Source: Streptomyces sp. WAC 04229 (GTDB taxonomy: Bacteria; Actinomycetota; Actinomycetes; Streptomycetales; Streptomycetaceae). Taken from it: 64,000 bases of DNA. The position numbers and the translations under genes were made by a program. The stretch covers positions 1 through 64,000 of the forward strand of contig NZ_QHJH01000015.1 in the NCBI RefSeq assembly GCF_003947455.1, in the 5' to 3' direction. The notes beneath the pieces were generated by a model that saw nothing but the letters and a program-made list of their open reading frames with translations, was not told the DNA's origin and made no database searches. This document shows, piece by piece, positions 32,926-42,809 of the stretch; within the stretch, counting starts at the first letter, position 1, and each line of letters opens with the position of its first letter.

Positions 32926-35847
32926 ATGCACCCCCGACACAGACGCAGACGCCGCACCGCGCGGCGGCTGTGGACCGCCGCGCTGGCGGCCCTCGCACTC
33001 CCCCTCACGATGCTGAGCGCCGGTTCGACTCCCGCCCAGGCGGCCGCACTTCAGTGCAGCGTGGACTACAGGACGAACGACTGGGGCTCGGGCTTCACCG
33101 CGGAGCTGACGCTCACCAACCGCGGCACCGACGCCATCGACGGCTGGACGCTGACGTACGCCTACGCGGGCGACCAGAAGCTGACCAACGGCTGGAACGG
33201 CACCTGGTCCCAGTCGGGCCGGAACGTCACGGTCAGGAGCGCCTCGTACAACGGGCGGGTCGCCGCCGGGGCCGCCGTCACCACCGGGGGGCAGTTCACG
33301 TACAGCGGCACCAACGCGGCCCCCACGAACTTCGCGGTCAACGGCACCTCGTGCGTCGGCGCGCACCAGCCGCCGATCACGGTGCTGACCAGCCCGGAGG
33401 CGGGCGCGGTGTACTCGCAGGGCGAGGCGGTGCCGCTCGCGGCCACGGCTGCCGCGGCCGACGGCGCCGGCGTCAGCAAGGTGGAGTTCTACGACGACAC
33501 CACCCTGCTCGGCACCGACACCAGCGCGCCCTACACGCACTCGGCCTCCGGCTTGACCGTGGGCAGTCATTCCCTGGTGGCGAAGGCGTACGACAGCACG
33601 GGCGCCTCCGGCAGTTCGACGCCGGTGGGCATCACCGTCGCCTCGGGACCGGCCGTGGTCGCCTCCCCCGGCCAACTCGGCGTCCAGCAAGGCGAGTCGG
33701 GTACGTACGAGGTCAAGCTGTCGAAGCAGCCGACCGCCAGTGTCACCGTCACGACGTCCCGCGCGAGCGGAAACACGGGGCTCTCGCTCACCGGTGGGGC
33801 GACTCTCACCTTCACCCCGTCGAACTGGAACACCGCCCAGCGGGTGACCGTCTCCGCGGACGCCTCCGGCACCGGCTCGGCGGTCTTCGAGTCGACGGCC
33901 CCCGGCCACGGCAAGGCCGCGGTCACCGTGACCCAGCTGGCCGCGGCGAAGGACTACGACGCCCGCTTCCTGGAGCTGTACGGGAAGATCACCGACCCCG
34001 CGAACGGCTACTTCTCCCCCGAGGGCATCCCGTACCACTCGGTCGAGACGCTGATCGTCGAGGCGCCCGACCACGGGCACGAGACGACCTCGGAGGCGTA
34101 CAGCTACCTGCTGTGGCTCCAGGCCATGTACGGCAAGGTGACCGGCGACTGGTCCAGGTTCAACAACGCCTGGGAGATCATGGAGACGTACATGATCCCC
34201 ACCCACGCCGACCAGCCGACCAACTCGGCCTACAACGCCTCGAAGCCGGCGACCTACGCACCCGAACTGGACACGCCGGACGAGTATCCGGCGCCCCTGG
34301 ACGGCGCGGTCTCCGTCGGCCCGGACCCGATCGCCGCCGAGCTGAAGTCGGCGTACGGCACCGGGGACGTCTACGGCATGCACTGGCTCCAGGACGTCGA
34401 CAACACCTACGGCTACGGCAACTCGCCGGGCAAGTGCGAGGCGGGTCCGACGGACACCGGCCCCTCCTACATCAACACCTTCCAGCGCGGTGCGCAGGAG
34501 TCGGTGTGGGAGACGGTTCCGCAGCCGACCTGCGACGCCTTCAAGTACGGCGGCCCCAACGGCTACCTGGACCTGTTCACCGGCGACGCGTCCTACGCGA
34601 AGCAGTGGAAGTTCACCAACGCCCCGGACGCCGACGCGCGGGCCGTGCAGGCCGCGTACTGGGCGGACGTCTGGGCCGAGGAGCAGGGCAAGGGCGACGA
34701 GATCGCCGGGACCCTCGACAAGGCCGCGAAGATGGGCGACTACCTGCGCTACGCCATGTTCGACAAGTACTTCAAGAAGGTCGGCGACTGCGTCGGGCCG
34801 TCGAGCTGCCCGGCCGGCACCGGCAAGGACTCCTCGCACTACCTGCTGTCCTGGTACTACGCCTGGGGCGGCGCGGTGGACACCTCGGCCGGCTGGGCCT
34901 GGCGCATCGGATCCAGCCACACCCACGGCGGCTACCAGAACCCGCTGGCCGCGTACGCGCTGAGCACCTACGCCGACCTGAAGCCCAAGTCTGCCACCGG
35001 CGCCTCCGACTGGGCCAAGTCCCTCGACCGGCAGGTCGAGTTCTACCGCTGGCTCCAGTCCGACGAGGGGGCCATCGCGGGCGGCGCGACCAACAGCTGG
35101 GCGGGCCGGTACGCGACACCGCCGGCCGGTACGCCGACCTTCTACGGCATGTACTACGACGAGAAGCCGGTGTACCACGACCCGCCGTCCAACCAGTGGT
35201 TCGGCTTCCAGGCGTGGTCCATGGAGCGGGTCGCCGAGTACTACCAGCAGAGCGGGGACACGGCGGCGAAGGAGGTCCTGGACAAGTGGGTCGACTGGGC
35301 GCTGTCGGAGACGACGGTCAACCCGGACGGCACCTTCCGGATCCCCTCGACGATGCAGTGGTCGGGGCAGCCCGACACCTGGAACGCCTCCTCCCCGGGT
35401 GACAACGCCGACCTGCACGTCACCGTCTCCGACTACACCAACGACGTCGGTGTGGCGGCGGCCTACGCCAAGACCCTGACGTACTACGCCGACCGCTCGG
35501 GCGACACGGAGGCGGCCGCGACCGCCAAGGCGCTGCTCGACGGCATGTGGGAGAACAACCAGGACGCGCTCGGCATCGCCGTCCCGGAGACCCGCGCCGA
35601 CTACAACCGCTTCGACGACCCGGTGTACGTCCCGAACGGCTGGACCGGGACCATGCCGAACGGCGACACGATCGACGCGTCGTCGACGTTCGCCTCGATC
35701 CGCTCCTTCTACCAGGACGACCCGGCCTGGTCGAAGATCGAGGACTATCTCGCGGGCGGTGCCGCGCCCACATTCACGTATCACCGGTTCTGGGCGCAGG
35801 CGGACATCGCCCTCGCCATGGGTTCGTACGCGGAGCTACTGGAATAG
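32926..35847 (+). CDS. Secreted GH48 reducing-end cellobiohydrolase with CBM2
   Basis: The product has 973 aa from the ATG at 32926 with AAGGAGG upstream. The signal peptide is Arg-rich ([11 protein letters not shown]) and is cut near AQA at 37-39. Next are CBM2 (about 44-145), an Ig-like domain (about 148-240, [19 protein letters not shown]), a beta-sandwich module (about 243-340) and the GH48 alpha/alpha barrel to the end. Catalytic-region marks are [20 protein letters not shown] and [17 protein letters not shown]. It processively releases cellobiose from reducing ends. Confidence 0.96.
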   Translation: MHPRHRRRRRTARRLWTAALAALALPLTMLSAGSTPAQAAALQCSVDYRTNDWGSGFTAELTLTNRGTDAIDGWTLTYAYAGDQKLTNGWNGTWSQSGRNVTVRSASYNGRVAAGAAVTTGGQFTYSGTNAAPTNFAVNGTSCVGAHQPPITVLTSPEAGAVYSQGEAVPLAATAAAADGAGVSKVEFYDDTTLLGTDTSAPYTHSASGLTVGSHSLVAKAYDSTGASGSSTPVGITVASGPAVVASPGQLGVQQGESGTYEVKLSKQPTASVTVTTSRASGNTGLSLTGGATLTFTPSNWNTAQRVTVSADASGTGSAVFESTAPGHGKAAVTVTQLAAAKDYDARFLELYGKITDPANGYFSPEGIPYHSVETLIVEAPDHGHETTSEAYSYLLWLQAMYGKVTGDWSRFNNAWEIMETYMIPTHADQPTNSAYNASKPATYAPELDTPDEYPAPLDGAVSVGPDPIAAELKSAYGTGDVYGMHWLQDVDNTYGYGNSPGKCEAGPTDTGPSYINTFQRGAQESVWETVPQPTCDAFKYGGPNGYLDLFTGDASYAKQWKFTNAPDADARAVQAAYWADVWAEEQGKGDEIAGTLDKAAKMGDYLRYAMFDKYFKKVGDCVGPSSCPAGTGKDSSHYLLSWYYAWGGAVDTSAGWAWRIGSSHTHGGYQNPLAAYALSTYADLKPKSATGASDWAKSLDRQVEFYRWLQSDEGAIAGGATNSWAGRYATPPAGTPTFYGMYYDEKPVYHDPPSNQWFGFQAWSMERVAEYYQQSGDTAAKEVLDKWVDWALSETTVNPDGTFRIPSTMQWSGQPDTWNASSPGDNADLHVTVSDYTNDVGVAAAYAKTLTYYADRSGDTEAAATAKALLDGMWENNQDALGIAVPETRADYNRFDDPVYVPNGWTGTMPNGDTIDASSTFASIRSFYQDDPAWSKIEDYLAGGAAPTFTYHRFWAQADIALAMGSYAELLE

Positions 35848-35849
35848 CC

Positions 35850-35869
35850 CCCGCGGGGCGCTCCGCGGG
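35850..35869. terminator. Hairpin after the GH48 gene
   Basis: CCCGCGG and CCGCGGG (35850-35856 and 35863-35869) form a 7-bp stem with a 6-base loop directly after the GH48 stop. A plausible terminator. Confidence 0.5.
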
Positions 35870-35898
35870 TTGGGCGGGTTCTTTGGCTGCGGGCCGAG

Positions 35899-35934
35899 TG
35901 TGGCTGGTCGCGCAGTTCCCCGCGCCCCTGCGGG
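35899..35934. repeat. Streptomyces dispersed intergenic repeat
   Basis: The stretch containing GGCTGGTCGCGCAGTTCCCC followed by GCGCCCCTG is one I recognise from memory as a very frequent Streptomyces intergenic sequence, usually near gene ends. It sits between GH48 and GH74. Its function, if any, is unknown. Confidence 0.65.
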
Positions 35935-35985
35935 GCGCTCAAGGCTCCGCGTGCTCGGTCTCGTCACCGGACGACGGGACCCCTG

Positions 35986-36020
35986 CCGGGCGGCCCTCGT
36001 TCTTCGCGAGGGCCGCCCGG
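35986..36020 (+). terminator. Strong hairpin in the GH74 5' region
   Basis: Two perfectly complementary 14-base arms (35986-35999 and 36007-36020) flank a 7-base TTCTTCG-containing loop, 44 bp before the GH74 start codon. It could end GH48 readthrough or act as an attenuator or stabiliser in the GH74 leader. No CebR box is seen in this 217-bp spacer. Confidence 0.6.
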
Positions 36021-36064
36021 TGCTCGTACGTGTTCTGCTCCTGACGGAAGGACGGTTCCCCACC

Positions 36065-38716
36065 GTGCGAAGAACCAGGATCGTCACCGTTCTGCTGGCG
36101 CTCGCGGCCGGTCTCCTGGCGGGCAGCCCGCCCACCGCACTGGCCGCCGGCGCACCGGAGGCGGCCGTCGCCGCCGACACCTACACCTGGAAGAACGCCC
36201 GGATCGACGGCGGCGGATTCGTCCCCGGCATCGTCTTCAACCGCACCGAGAAGGGCCTGGCCTACGCCCGCACCGACATCGGCGGCGCCTACCGCTGGCA
36301 GGAGTCGTCCCACACCTGGACACCGCTCCTCGACCACGTCGGCTGGGACGACTGGGGTCACACGGGCGTGGCCAGTATCGCCACCGACTCCGTCGACCCC
36401 GACCGGGTGTACGCGGCGGTCGGCACCTACACCAACGACTGGGACCCGGGCGACGGCGCGGTGCTCCGCTCCGCCGACCGGGGCGCGACCTGGGCGAAGA
36501 CGGACCTGCCGTTCAAGCTGGGCGGCAACATGCCGGGCCGGGGCATGGGCGAACGCCTGGCCGTCGACCCGCACGACAACGACGTGCTCTACCTGGGCGC
36601 GCCCAGCGGCCACGGCCTGTGGCGGTCTACCGACGCGGGCGTGACCTGGTCCGAGGTGACGGCCTTCCCGAACCCCGGGAACTACGCGCAGGACCCCGGC
36701 GACACGTCCGGCTACGCCTCCGACAACCAGGGCATCACCTGGGTCACCTTCGACGAGTCGACGGGCCGCGCGGGCACGGCCACGGGGACGGTCTACGTCG
36801 GCGTCGCCGACAAGGAGAACGCCGTCTACCGCTCCACGGACGCGGGCGCGACCTGGGAGCGGGTCGCCGGCCAACCCACCGGGTACCTGGCCCACAAGGG
36901 CGTCCTGGACGCGGAGAACGGACACCTGTACCTGGCCTACAGCGACACCGGCGGGCCGTACGACGGCGGCAAGGGGCGGCTGTACCGGTACACCACGGCG
37001 ACGGGCACCTGGACGGACATCAGCCCGGTCGCGGAGGCGGACACCTACTTCGGCTTCAGCGGCCTGACCGTCGACCGGCAGAACCCGGGGACGGTCATGG
37101 CGACGGCGTACAGCTCCTGGTGGCCGGACACGCAGATCTTCCGCTCGACGGACAGCGGGGCGAACTGGACGCAGGCGTGGGAGTACACGTCGTACCCGAC
37201 CCGCGAGAACCGCTACACGATGGACGTCTCCTCCTCCCCGTGGCTCACCTGGGGCGCGAACCCGGCGCCGCCCGAGCAGACCCCGAAGCTGGGCTGGATG
37301 ACGGAGGCGCTGGAGATCGACCCGTTCGACCCGGACCGGATGATGTACGGGACGGGGGCGACGATCTACGGCACGGAGAACCTCACGAACTGGGATTCCG
37401 GCGGCAAGTTCGCCATCGAACCGATGGTGCGCGGCCTGGAGGAGACCGCGGTCAACGACCTCGTCTCCCCACCGTCCGGTGCGCCGCTCCTCAGCGCGCT
37501 GGGTGACGTCGGCGGCTTCCGGCACACGAGCCTGACCGAGGTGCCGTCGATGATGTTCACCTCCCCGAACTTCACTTCCTCCACGAGCCTGGACTTCGCG
37601 GAGGCGAAGCCGGACGTCGTCGTGCGGTCGGGCAACCTGGACTCGGGGCCGCACGTCGCGTTCTCCACGGACAACGGCGCCACCTGGTTCGGCGGCGCCG
37701 ACCCGGCGGGAGTGAGCGGCGGCGGCACGGTCGCGGCGGGCGCGGACGGCGGGCGCTTCGTGTGGAGCCCCGACGGCACCGGGGTGCACCACACGACGGG
37801 CTTCGGCACCTCATGGCAGGCGTCGAGCGGCATCCCGGCCGGCGCGGTCGTCGAGTCCGACCGGGTGGACCCGAAGACCTTCTACGGCTTCAAGTCCGGC
37901 AAGTTCTATGTCAGCAAGGACGGCGGCGCGACCTTCACCGCGTCAGCGGCGACCGGCCTGCCCGCCGGTGACAGCGTCCGCTTCAAGGCCGTGCCGGGCC
38001 GCGCGGGCGACGTCTGGCTGGCCGGGGGCGCGCCGGACGGGCCGTACGGTCTGTGGCACTCCACGGACGGCGGCGCGACCTTCACCAAGCTGCCGAACGT
38101 CGAGGCGGCCGACACGATCGGCTTCGGCAAGGCGGCACCCGACGCCTCCTACCAGACGCTCTTCACCAGTGCGGAGATCGGCGGCGTCCGCGGCATCTTC
38201 CGCTCCACCGACGCCGGAGCGAGCTGGACCCGGGTCAACGACGACGCGCACCAGTGGGGCTGGACGGGCGCGGCCATCACCGGGGACCCGCGGGTGTACG
38301 GCCGGGTGTACGTGGCGACCAACGGCCGGGGGATCGTGTACGGCGACACGGCCGGCGACGGCGGCACCGATCCCGGCCCCGACCCGGGACCCGCCGGTGC
38401 CTGCGAGGTGACGTACACGGTCACGAACCAGTGGCCCGGCGGCTTCCAGGCGGACGTGCGGCTCACCAACACCGGCACGGCGGCCTGGAACGGCTGGTCC
38501 CTCGACTGGACGTTCGCGGGCGGCCAGCGGGTGTCGCGGATGTGGAACGCCGAGCACACCCGGTCGGGCACCACGGTGACGGCGGGGAACGTCGGCTGGA
38601 ACGCCCGCGTCGCCCCCGGCGCCTCGGTCGGCTTCGGCTTCACGGGCGAGTGGTCGGGGGCCAACGCGGCACCGACCGCGTTCCGGATGGCCGGGCGGAG
38701 CTGCGCGACCGGCTGA
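36065..38716 (+). CDS. Secreted GH74 xyloglucanase with C-terminal CBM2
   Basis: The product has 883 aa from a GTG at 36065, the first start that gives a clean signal peptide (VRRTRIVTVLLALAAGLLAG); the AAGGA site is about 12 bases upstream, rather far. Mature GH74 begins YTWKNARIDGGGFVPGIVF, with the catalytic Asp region YARTDIGGAYRW and repeated propeller blades with BNR-like turns (STDGGATF, STDAGASW). After a short Gly/Pro/Asp linker a CBM2 runs from CEVTYTVTNQWPGGF to the end. It hydrolyses the xyloglucan that coats cellulose. Confidence 0.94.
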   Translation: MRRTRIVTVLLALAAGLLAGSPPTALAAGAPEAAVAADTYTWKNARIDGGGFVPGIVFNRTEKGLAYARTDIGGAYRWQESSHTWTPLLDHVGWDDWGHTGVASIATDSVDPDRVYAAVGTYTNDWDPGDGAVLRSADRGATWAKTDLPFKLGGNMPGRGMGERLAVDPHDNDVLYLGAPSGHGLWRSTDAGVTWSEVTAFPNPGNYAQDPGDTSGYASDNQGITWVTFDESTGRAGTATGTVYVGVADKENAVYRSTDAGATWERVAGQPTGYLAHKGVLDAENGHLYLAYSDTGGPYDGGKGRLYRYTTATGTWTDISPVAEADTYFGFSGLTVDRQNPGTVMATAYSSWWPDTQIFRSTDSGANWTQAWEYTSYPTRENRYTMDVSSSPWLTWGANPAPPEQTPKLGWMTEALEIDPFDPDRMMYGTGATIYGTENLTNWDSGGKFAIEPMVRGLEETAVNDLVSPPSGAPLLSALGDVGGFRHTSLTEVPSMMFTSPNFTSSTSLDFAEAKPDVVVRSGNLDSGPHVAFSTDNGATWFGGADPAGVSGGGTVAAGADGGRFVWSPDGTGVHHTTGFGTSWQASSGIPAGAVVESDRVDPKTFYGFKSGKFYVSKDGGATFTASAATGLPAGDSVRFKAVPGRAGDVWLAGGAPDGPYGLWHSTDGGATFTKLPNVEAADTIGFGKAAPDASYQTLFTSAEIGGVRGIFRSTDAGASWTRVNDDAHQWGWTGAAITGDPRVYGRVYVATNGRGIVYGDTAGDGGTDPGPDPGPAGACEVTYTVTNQWPGGFQADVRLTNTGTAAWNGWSLDWTFAGGQRVSRMWNAEHTRSGTTVTAGNVGWNARVAPGASVGFGFTGEWSGANAAPTAFRMAGRSCATG

Positions 38717-38721
38717 GCCGG

Positions 38722-38757
38722 GGGTGGGGTGGGTGTCCGAGGACGCCCACCCCACCC
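38722..38757. terminator. Bidirectional terminator between GH74 and PL11
   Basis: Seventeen-base arms (38722-38738 and 38741-38757) pair with one G-T mismatch around a 2-base loop. It lies between convergent stops and serves both genes. Confidence 0.75.
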
Positions 38758-38761
38758 GTGT

Positions 38762-40636
38762 TCACGGTGTGTACACCGTCGGCCTCGGCGCCGTCGGCAT
38801 GCCGTCGCCGAGGAAGAAGCTCGGGTGCGGCGGCTGGTTGTACGCGGTGTTCTGCCAGGCCAGGGCCGTGCGGTACTGGGTGTCGTGGAGGAGGGTCGTG
38901 ATGCGGGTGCCGGTGTCGTACGGCGTGGAGTAGACGCGCAGGGCCGTGTTGTCCGACGTGCGCCAGACGACCTCCTCGCGCCAGTCGCCGAGTATGTCGC
39001 CCGCGAGGACCGGGGTGGCCTTGGTGCCGTTGTTGGACGCGACGCCGGACCCGGTGAGCAGGCGGGTGTCGCCGGAGGGGCCGTACTTGTCGACGCGGGT
39101 GCCGTCGAGGAGTTCGCGGACCGGGTCGCCGTCCCACCAGGACAGGAAGTTGGTGCTGGAGGGCTTGCGGCCGTTCACGACCGTGCCCCTGGGGTCGCGG
39201 ATGCCGCTCTCGGCGGAGGACCAGGACTCGGCGCCCGGGCTGCCGGACCAGATGTCCCCGGCGACGCCCCGGCCGTTGTCGCCGCTCGCGCCGGTGGACC
39301 AGATGATCCGCCCGGTGCGCGCGTCCGCCATCCAGGACGAGGGCTTCGAGGCGTCCTCGTCCACCTTGAACTCCTCCAGTCCCGCCCGGGACGGGTCGAG
39401 GTCGCCGACGTGCATGGCGTCGCCGTGGCCGTTCCTCGTGGTCCACAGGGCGTTTCCGTTGTCGTCGACGGCCATCGCGCCGTAGACGATCTCGTCCCTG
39501 CCGTCGCCGTCGACGTCCGCGACGGAGAGCTGGTGGTTGCCCTGGCCGTCGTAGCCCTTGCCGGTGTTGGTGGAGGAGTTGGTGTCGAAGGTCCAGCGGC
39601 GGGTGAACCGCCCGTCGCGCCAGTCCCAGGCGGCGATCACGGAGCGCGTGTAGTAGCCGCGCGCCATGATCAGGGAGGGCCGGGAGCCGTCCAGGTACGC
39701 GGTGCCCGCCAGGAAGCGGTCGACGCGGTTGCCGTAGGAGTCGCCCCAGGAGGAGACGCTGCCCCGGGCGGGGACGTAGTCGACGGTGCCCATGGCCCTG
39801 CCGGTCCCGCCGTCGAACATCGTCAGGTACTCGGGGCCGGACAGGACGTAGCCGGAGGAGTTGCGGTGGTCGGCCGAGGAGCTGCCGACGACCGCGCCGG
39901 TGCCGTCCCGGGTGCCGTCGGCGGTCTTCATCGCCACCTCGGCCCTGCCGTCGCCGTCGTAGTCGTACACCTGGAACTGGGTGTAGTGGGCGCCCGAGCG
40001 GATGTTGCGCCCGAGGTCGACGCGCCACAGCCGGGTGCCGTCCAGCCGTAGGCCGTCGACGATGGTGTTGCCCGTGTACCCGGACTGGGAGTTGTCCTTG
40101 GCGTTGGTCGGCTGCCACTTGAGGACGAGGTCGAGCGCTCCGTCGCCGTCGAGGTCGCCGACGGAGGCGTCGTTCGCCTCGTAGGTGTAGGAGACGCCGT
40201 CGGGTGTGGTGCCGCCGGCGGGCGGGCTGATCGGCACGTCCTTGTAGCCGGCCCGGAACTGGACGGCGTGGACGGAGTCGCCCTGCTCGGTGCCGTCGAC
40301 GACGGCGCGGACGGTGTAGTCGGCGTGGGACGGGGCGCCGGCGTGGAAGAAGGTGGTGGAGCCGGTGAGGGGGGCGGCGTTGACCTTCGTGCCGGCCCGG
40401 TAGACGTTGAACGCGACATTGTCCGGGTCGGTGCCCAGCCAGCGCCAGCCGACCAGGTTGCCGTCGCCGGTGTGGACGCTGACCACGCCCCGGTCGAGGG
40501 CCTCGACCTGACGTGCCGTGGCGGCGTGGGCGGTGCCGGGGGTGAGCGCGGTCAGGCCCGCGCCGACCAGCCCCGCGGCGGCGAGGGCGGCGGCCAGGAC
40601 GAGCGGGCGTCTGCGGTACGTGTGGGGGTGCCTCAC
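38762..40636 (-). CDS. Secreted PL11 rhamnogalacturonan lyase
   Basis: The product has 624 aa from a GTG at 40636. The signal peptide covers about 1-38 (RRRPLVLAAALAAAGLVGAG, AHA cut). The eight-bladed PL11 propeller is indicated by VSVHTGDGNLVGWRWLGTDP, NVYRAGTKVN and repeated calcium loops DLDGDGALD, DYDGDGRAE and DVDGDGRDE. It cleaves the rhamnogalacturonan-I backbone of pectin by beta-elimination. It extends the wall-degrading island from cellulose and xyloglucan to pectin. No CBM is attached. Confidence 0.93.
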   Translation of the reverse strand: MRHPHTYRRRPLVLAAALAAAGLVGAGLTALTPGTAHAATARQVEALDRGVVSVHTGDGNLVGWRWLGTDPDNVAFNVYRAGTKVNAAPLTGSTTFFHAGAPSHADYTVRAVVDGTEQGDSVHAVQFRAGYKDVPISPPAGGTTPDGVSYTYEANDASVGDLDGDGALDLVLKWQPTNAKDNSQSGYTGNTIVDGLRLDGTRLWRVDLGRNIRSGAHYTQFQVYDYDGDGRAEVAMKTADGTRDGTGAVVGSSSADHRNSSGYVLSGPEYLTMFDGGTGRAMGTVDYVPARGSVSSWGDSYGNRVDRFLAGTAYLDGSRPSLIMARGYYTRSVIAAWDWRDGRFTRRWTFDTNSSTNTGKGYDGQGNHQLSVADVDGDGRDEIVYGAMAVDDNGNALWTTRNGHGDAMHVGDLDPSRAGLEEFKVDEDASKPSSWMADARTGRIIWSTGASGDNGRGVAGDIWSGSPGAESWSSAESGIRDPRGTVVNGRKPSSTNFLSWWDGDPVRELLDGTRVDKYGPSGDTRLLTGSGVASNNGTKATPVLAGDILGDWREEVVWRTSDNTALRVYSTPYDTGTRITTLLHDTQYRTALAWQNTAYNQPPHPSFFLGDGMPTAPRPTVYTP

Positions 40637-40712
40637 GGGGCGGACCTCCTGGAGGACGGATGGGTTCCGCCTCTCAGTCGCCGCCCGGGAGGGCCGGGTT
40701 GCCGCCCCCGGC

Positions 40713-41453
40713 CTACGACTTCACGAACGCGCGGAGGGTGAAGACCGGGTCGGGCCGGGGCCGGTCCTGGTCCGGCAGGGCCGCGAGCCGGGCGGCGAAG
40801 CGCTCCGCGCCCGGCTCGCCGGGCGGCAGCGTGACGAACCAGCCGCGCCGCAGGTCGGCGACGGTGCGGCGGGGGCTGCGGCCCTGGCCGTGGCCGGTGA
40901 AGCGGGCCTCCCCCGCCGGGACCAGGCCGTGCGCGCGGGCGTGCGCCTCGACGAGGGCGGCGGCGTCGTGCGCGGTGCTGGGCGGGCGGGCCGCGAGCAC
41001 GGCGTCGATGTCACTGCCCACGTTGTGCGCGGCGCCCTTGTCGACGGTGGTCACGTACACCCCGCCGGGCCGCAGGACGCGGGCGCACTCGCCGACGATC
41101 GCCCGCACGTCCCCGGCGCCCTCCGCCAGGTGCAGCAGCCACACGCTGGTGACGGCGTCGAACCCGCCGTCGCGAAAGGGCAGCCGGCGGCTGTCGGCGA
41201 GCACGACGGCACCGGGCAGCCGGGCCGCGGCCCGCCGGGCCATGGCGGGGGCGAGGTCCGCGCCGGTCACCCGCGGGGCGCCCGGCGCGGCCGCCAGCCG
41301 CCGGGTGACGATGCCGGTGCCGCAGGCGACGTCGAGCAGACTGCGCGCCCCGCGCGGCACGAGGCTCAGTACCGCCCGCGCGGCGGCCTCGGCCCGGGGC
41401 TCGCCGCCGCGGGCCGCGTCGTACCGCTCCGCTTCCTTGTCGTAGTCGAGCAC
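40713..41453 (-). CDS. Class I SAM-dependent methyltransferase
   Basis: The product has 246 aa from the GTG at 41453, 4 bp after the dehydratase stop. SAM motif I is SLLDVACGTGIVTRRLA, with motif II LADSRRLPFRDGGFDAV and the segment RVLRPGGVYVTTVDKG. It is a methyltransf_11-type enzyme of unknown substrate. It is probably cotranscribed with the pterin dehydratase gene. Confidence 0.9.
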   Translation of the reverse strand: MLDYDKEAERYDAARGGEPRAEAAARAVLSLVPRGARSLLDVACGTGIVTRRLAAAPGAPRVTGADLAPAMARRAAARLPGAVVLADSRRLPFRDGGFDAVTSVWLLHLAEGAGDVRAIVGECARVLRPGGVYVTTVDKGAAHNVGSDIDAVLAARPPSTAHDAAALVEAHARAHGLVPAGEARFTGHGQGRSPRRTVADLRRGWFVTLPPGEPGAERFAARLAALPDQDRPRPDPVFTLRAFVKS

Positions 41454-41457
41454 ACCG

Positions 41458-41763
41458 TCAGTGTGCCCCGTGACCGGCGGCCAGATCCTGAACTCTGCGC
41501 GCCAGCTCGACGTCCTTCGCGGTGACGGCGCCGCCCGCGCTGTGCGTGTGCACCGCGAGGGACACGGTGTTGTAGCCGAGGGTGAGGTCGGAGTGGTGGT
41601 CGAGTTCCTCCTGCACCTGGGCGACGTGCACGACCATGGCGGTCGCCGCGAAGTGCGAGCCCAGCCGGTAGGCACGGGTGAGGCGGCCGTCCTCGAGGGA
41701 CCAGCCCGGCAGCTCGGTCAGCCGCTCTTCGATCTCCTGCCGCGACAGCGGTTCGACGGGCAT
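41458..41763 (-). CDS. phhB: Pterin-4a-carbinolamine dehydratase
   Basis: The product has 101 aa, full length. The family signature ELDHHSDLTLGYNTVSLAVH is clear. It recycles 4a-hydroxytetrahydrobiopterin for aromatic amino acid hydroxylases or acts in pterin metabolism. Transcription diverges from the XRE regulator at 41896 across a 132-bp spacer in which I see nothing specific. Confidence 0.93.
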   Translation of the reverse strand: MPVEPLSRQEIEERLTELPGWSLEDGRLTRAYRLGSHFAATAMVVHVAQVQEELDHHSDLTLGYNTVSLAVHTHSAGGAVTAKDVELARRVQDLAAGHGAH

Positions 41764-41895
41764 GTGCCACGCTCCTGTCCTGGGGGCCCGGGTACCGGGG
41801 GTGCCCCTTCAGCCTGCCACAGCACGGCCGTCGGAGCCCTGGTCAGGAGGGCGGGCCGGTCCCGTCGCGGCCCGCGGTCGGCTACCGTTCGGCCC

Positions 41896-42723
41896 ATGAC
41901 CGCACCCACGTCCGGCACCGCCCCCGCCCCCCAGGGCGTGGGTCCGCTGCTGAGGGCCTGGCGGGAGCGGCGGCGGGTCAGCCAGCTGGAGCTGGCCCTG
42001 CGCGCCGACTCCTCCGCCCGGCACATCAGCTTCGTCGAGACGGGCCGCTCCCGGCCGAGCGAGGAGATGGTGCTGCGCCTCGCCGAGCACCTGGACGTCC
42101 CCGTGCGCGAGCGCAACGCCCTGCTGCTCGCGGCCGGTTACGCCCCGCACTATCCGGAGACCCCGTTGGACGACCCGGCGCTGGGCGCCCTGCGCGAGGG
42201 CATGGAGCGGCTGATCCGGGGCTACGAGCCGTATCCGGCGCTGGTCGTCGACGGGACGTACCAGGTGCAGGCGGCCAACCGGGGCGTGGCGGTGCTGATG
42301 GACGGTGTCGCCGAGCATCTGCTCGCGCCGCCGCTGAACGCGATGCGGCTGACCCTGCACCCGGAGGGACTGGCACCGCGCATCCGCAACCTGCGCCAGT
42401 GGCGCGGGCACCTGCTGGAGCAGATGGAGCGGCAGATCGCCCTGCAGCGCTCGGAGCCGCTGCGCGCGCTGTACGACGAAGTGGCGGCCTATCCGGTGCC
42501 GGACACCGCGCCGGAGCTCGCGCCGGACGGGGAACCGGACGAAGTGGTGCCGTACTTCGCACTGCCGATGCGGATCGAGCACGAGGGCCGCACCCTGTCG
42601 TTCATCTCGTCCATCTCCACCTTCAACACCCCGATGGACGTGACGGTGGCCGAGCTGGCCATCGAGACGCTGCTGCCGGCCGACCCGGCGACGGTCAAGT
42701 ACCTGCACTCACTGCTGTCCTGA
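41896..42723 (+). CDS. XRE-family HTH regulator with MmyB-like ligand domain
   Basis: The product has 275 aa from the ATG at 41896. The N-terminal XRE HTH is RAWRERRRVSQLELALRADS...HISFVETGRSRPS. The C-terminal domain (about 105-270) begins YEPYPALVVDGTYQVQAANR, typical of MmyB-type PAS-like ligand domains. It is divergent from the dehydratase/methyltransferase pair and is a candidate regulator of it. Confidence 0.92.
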   Translation: MTAPTSGTAPAPQGVGPLLRAWRERRRVSQLELALRADSSARHISFVETGRSRPSEEMVLRLAEHLDVPVRERNALLLAAGYAPHYPETPLDDPALGALREGMERLIRGYEPYPALVVDGTYQVQAANRGVAVLMDGVAEHLLAPPLNAMRLTLHPEGLAPRIRNLRQWRGHLLEQMERQIALQRSEPLRALYDEVAAYPVPDTAPELAPDGEPDEVVPYFALPMRIEHEGRTLSFISSISTFNTPMDVTVAELAIETLLPADPATVKYLHSLLS

Positions 42724-42809
42724 CAAGGTTGATCGCGAACACCCCTGTGAGAGCGGCGGGGGTACATGACAGACTGCGGTGTGACTTGGGCGCGTTGGGG
42801 AGGCGTGGC

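Noticed and set aside
32745-35402. Long + strand frame overlapping GH48
   Set aside because: Shadow of GH48; no domain, while the overlapping frame has signal peptide, CBM2 and GH48 motifs.
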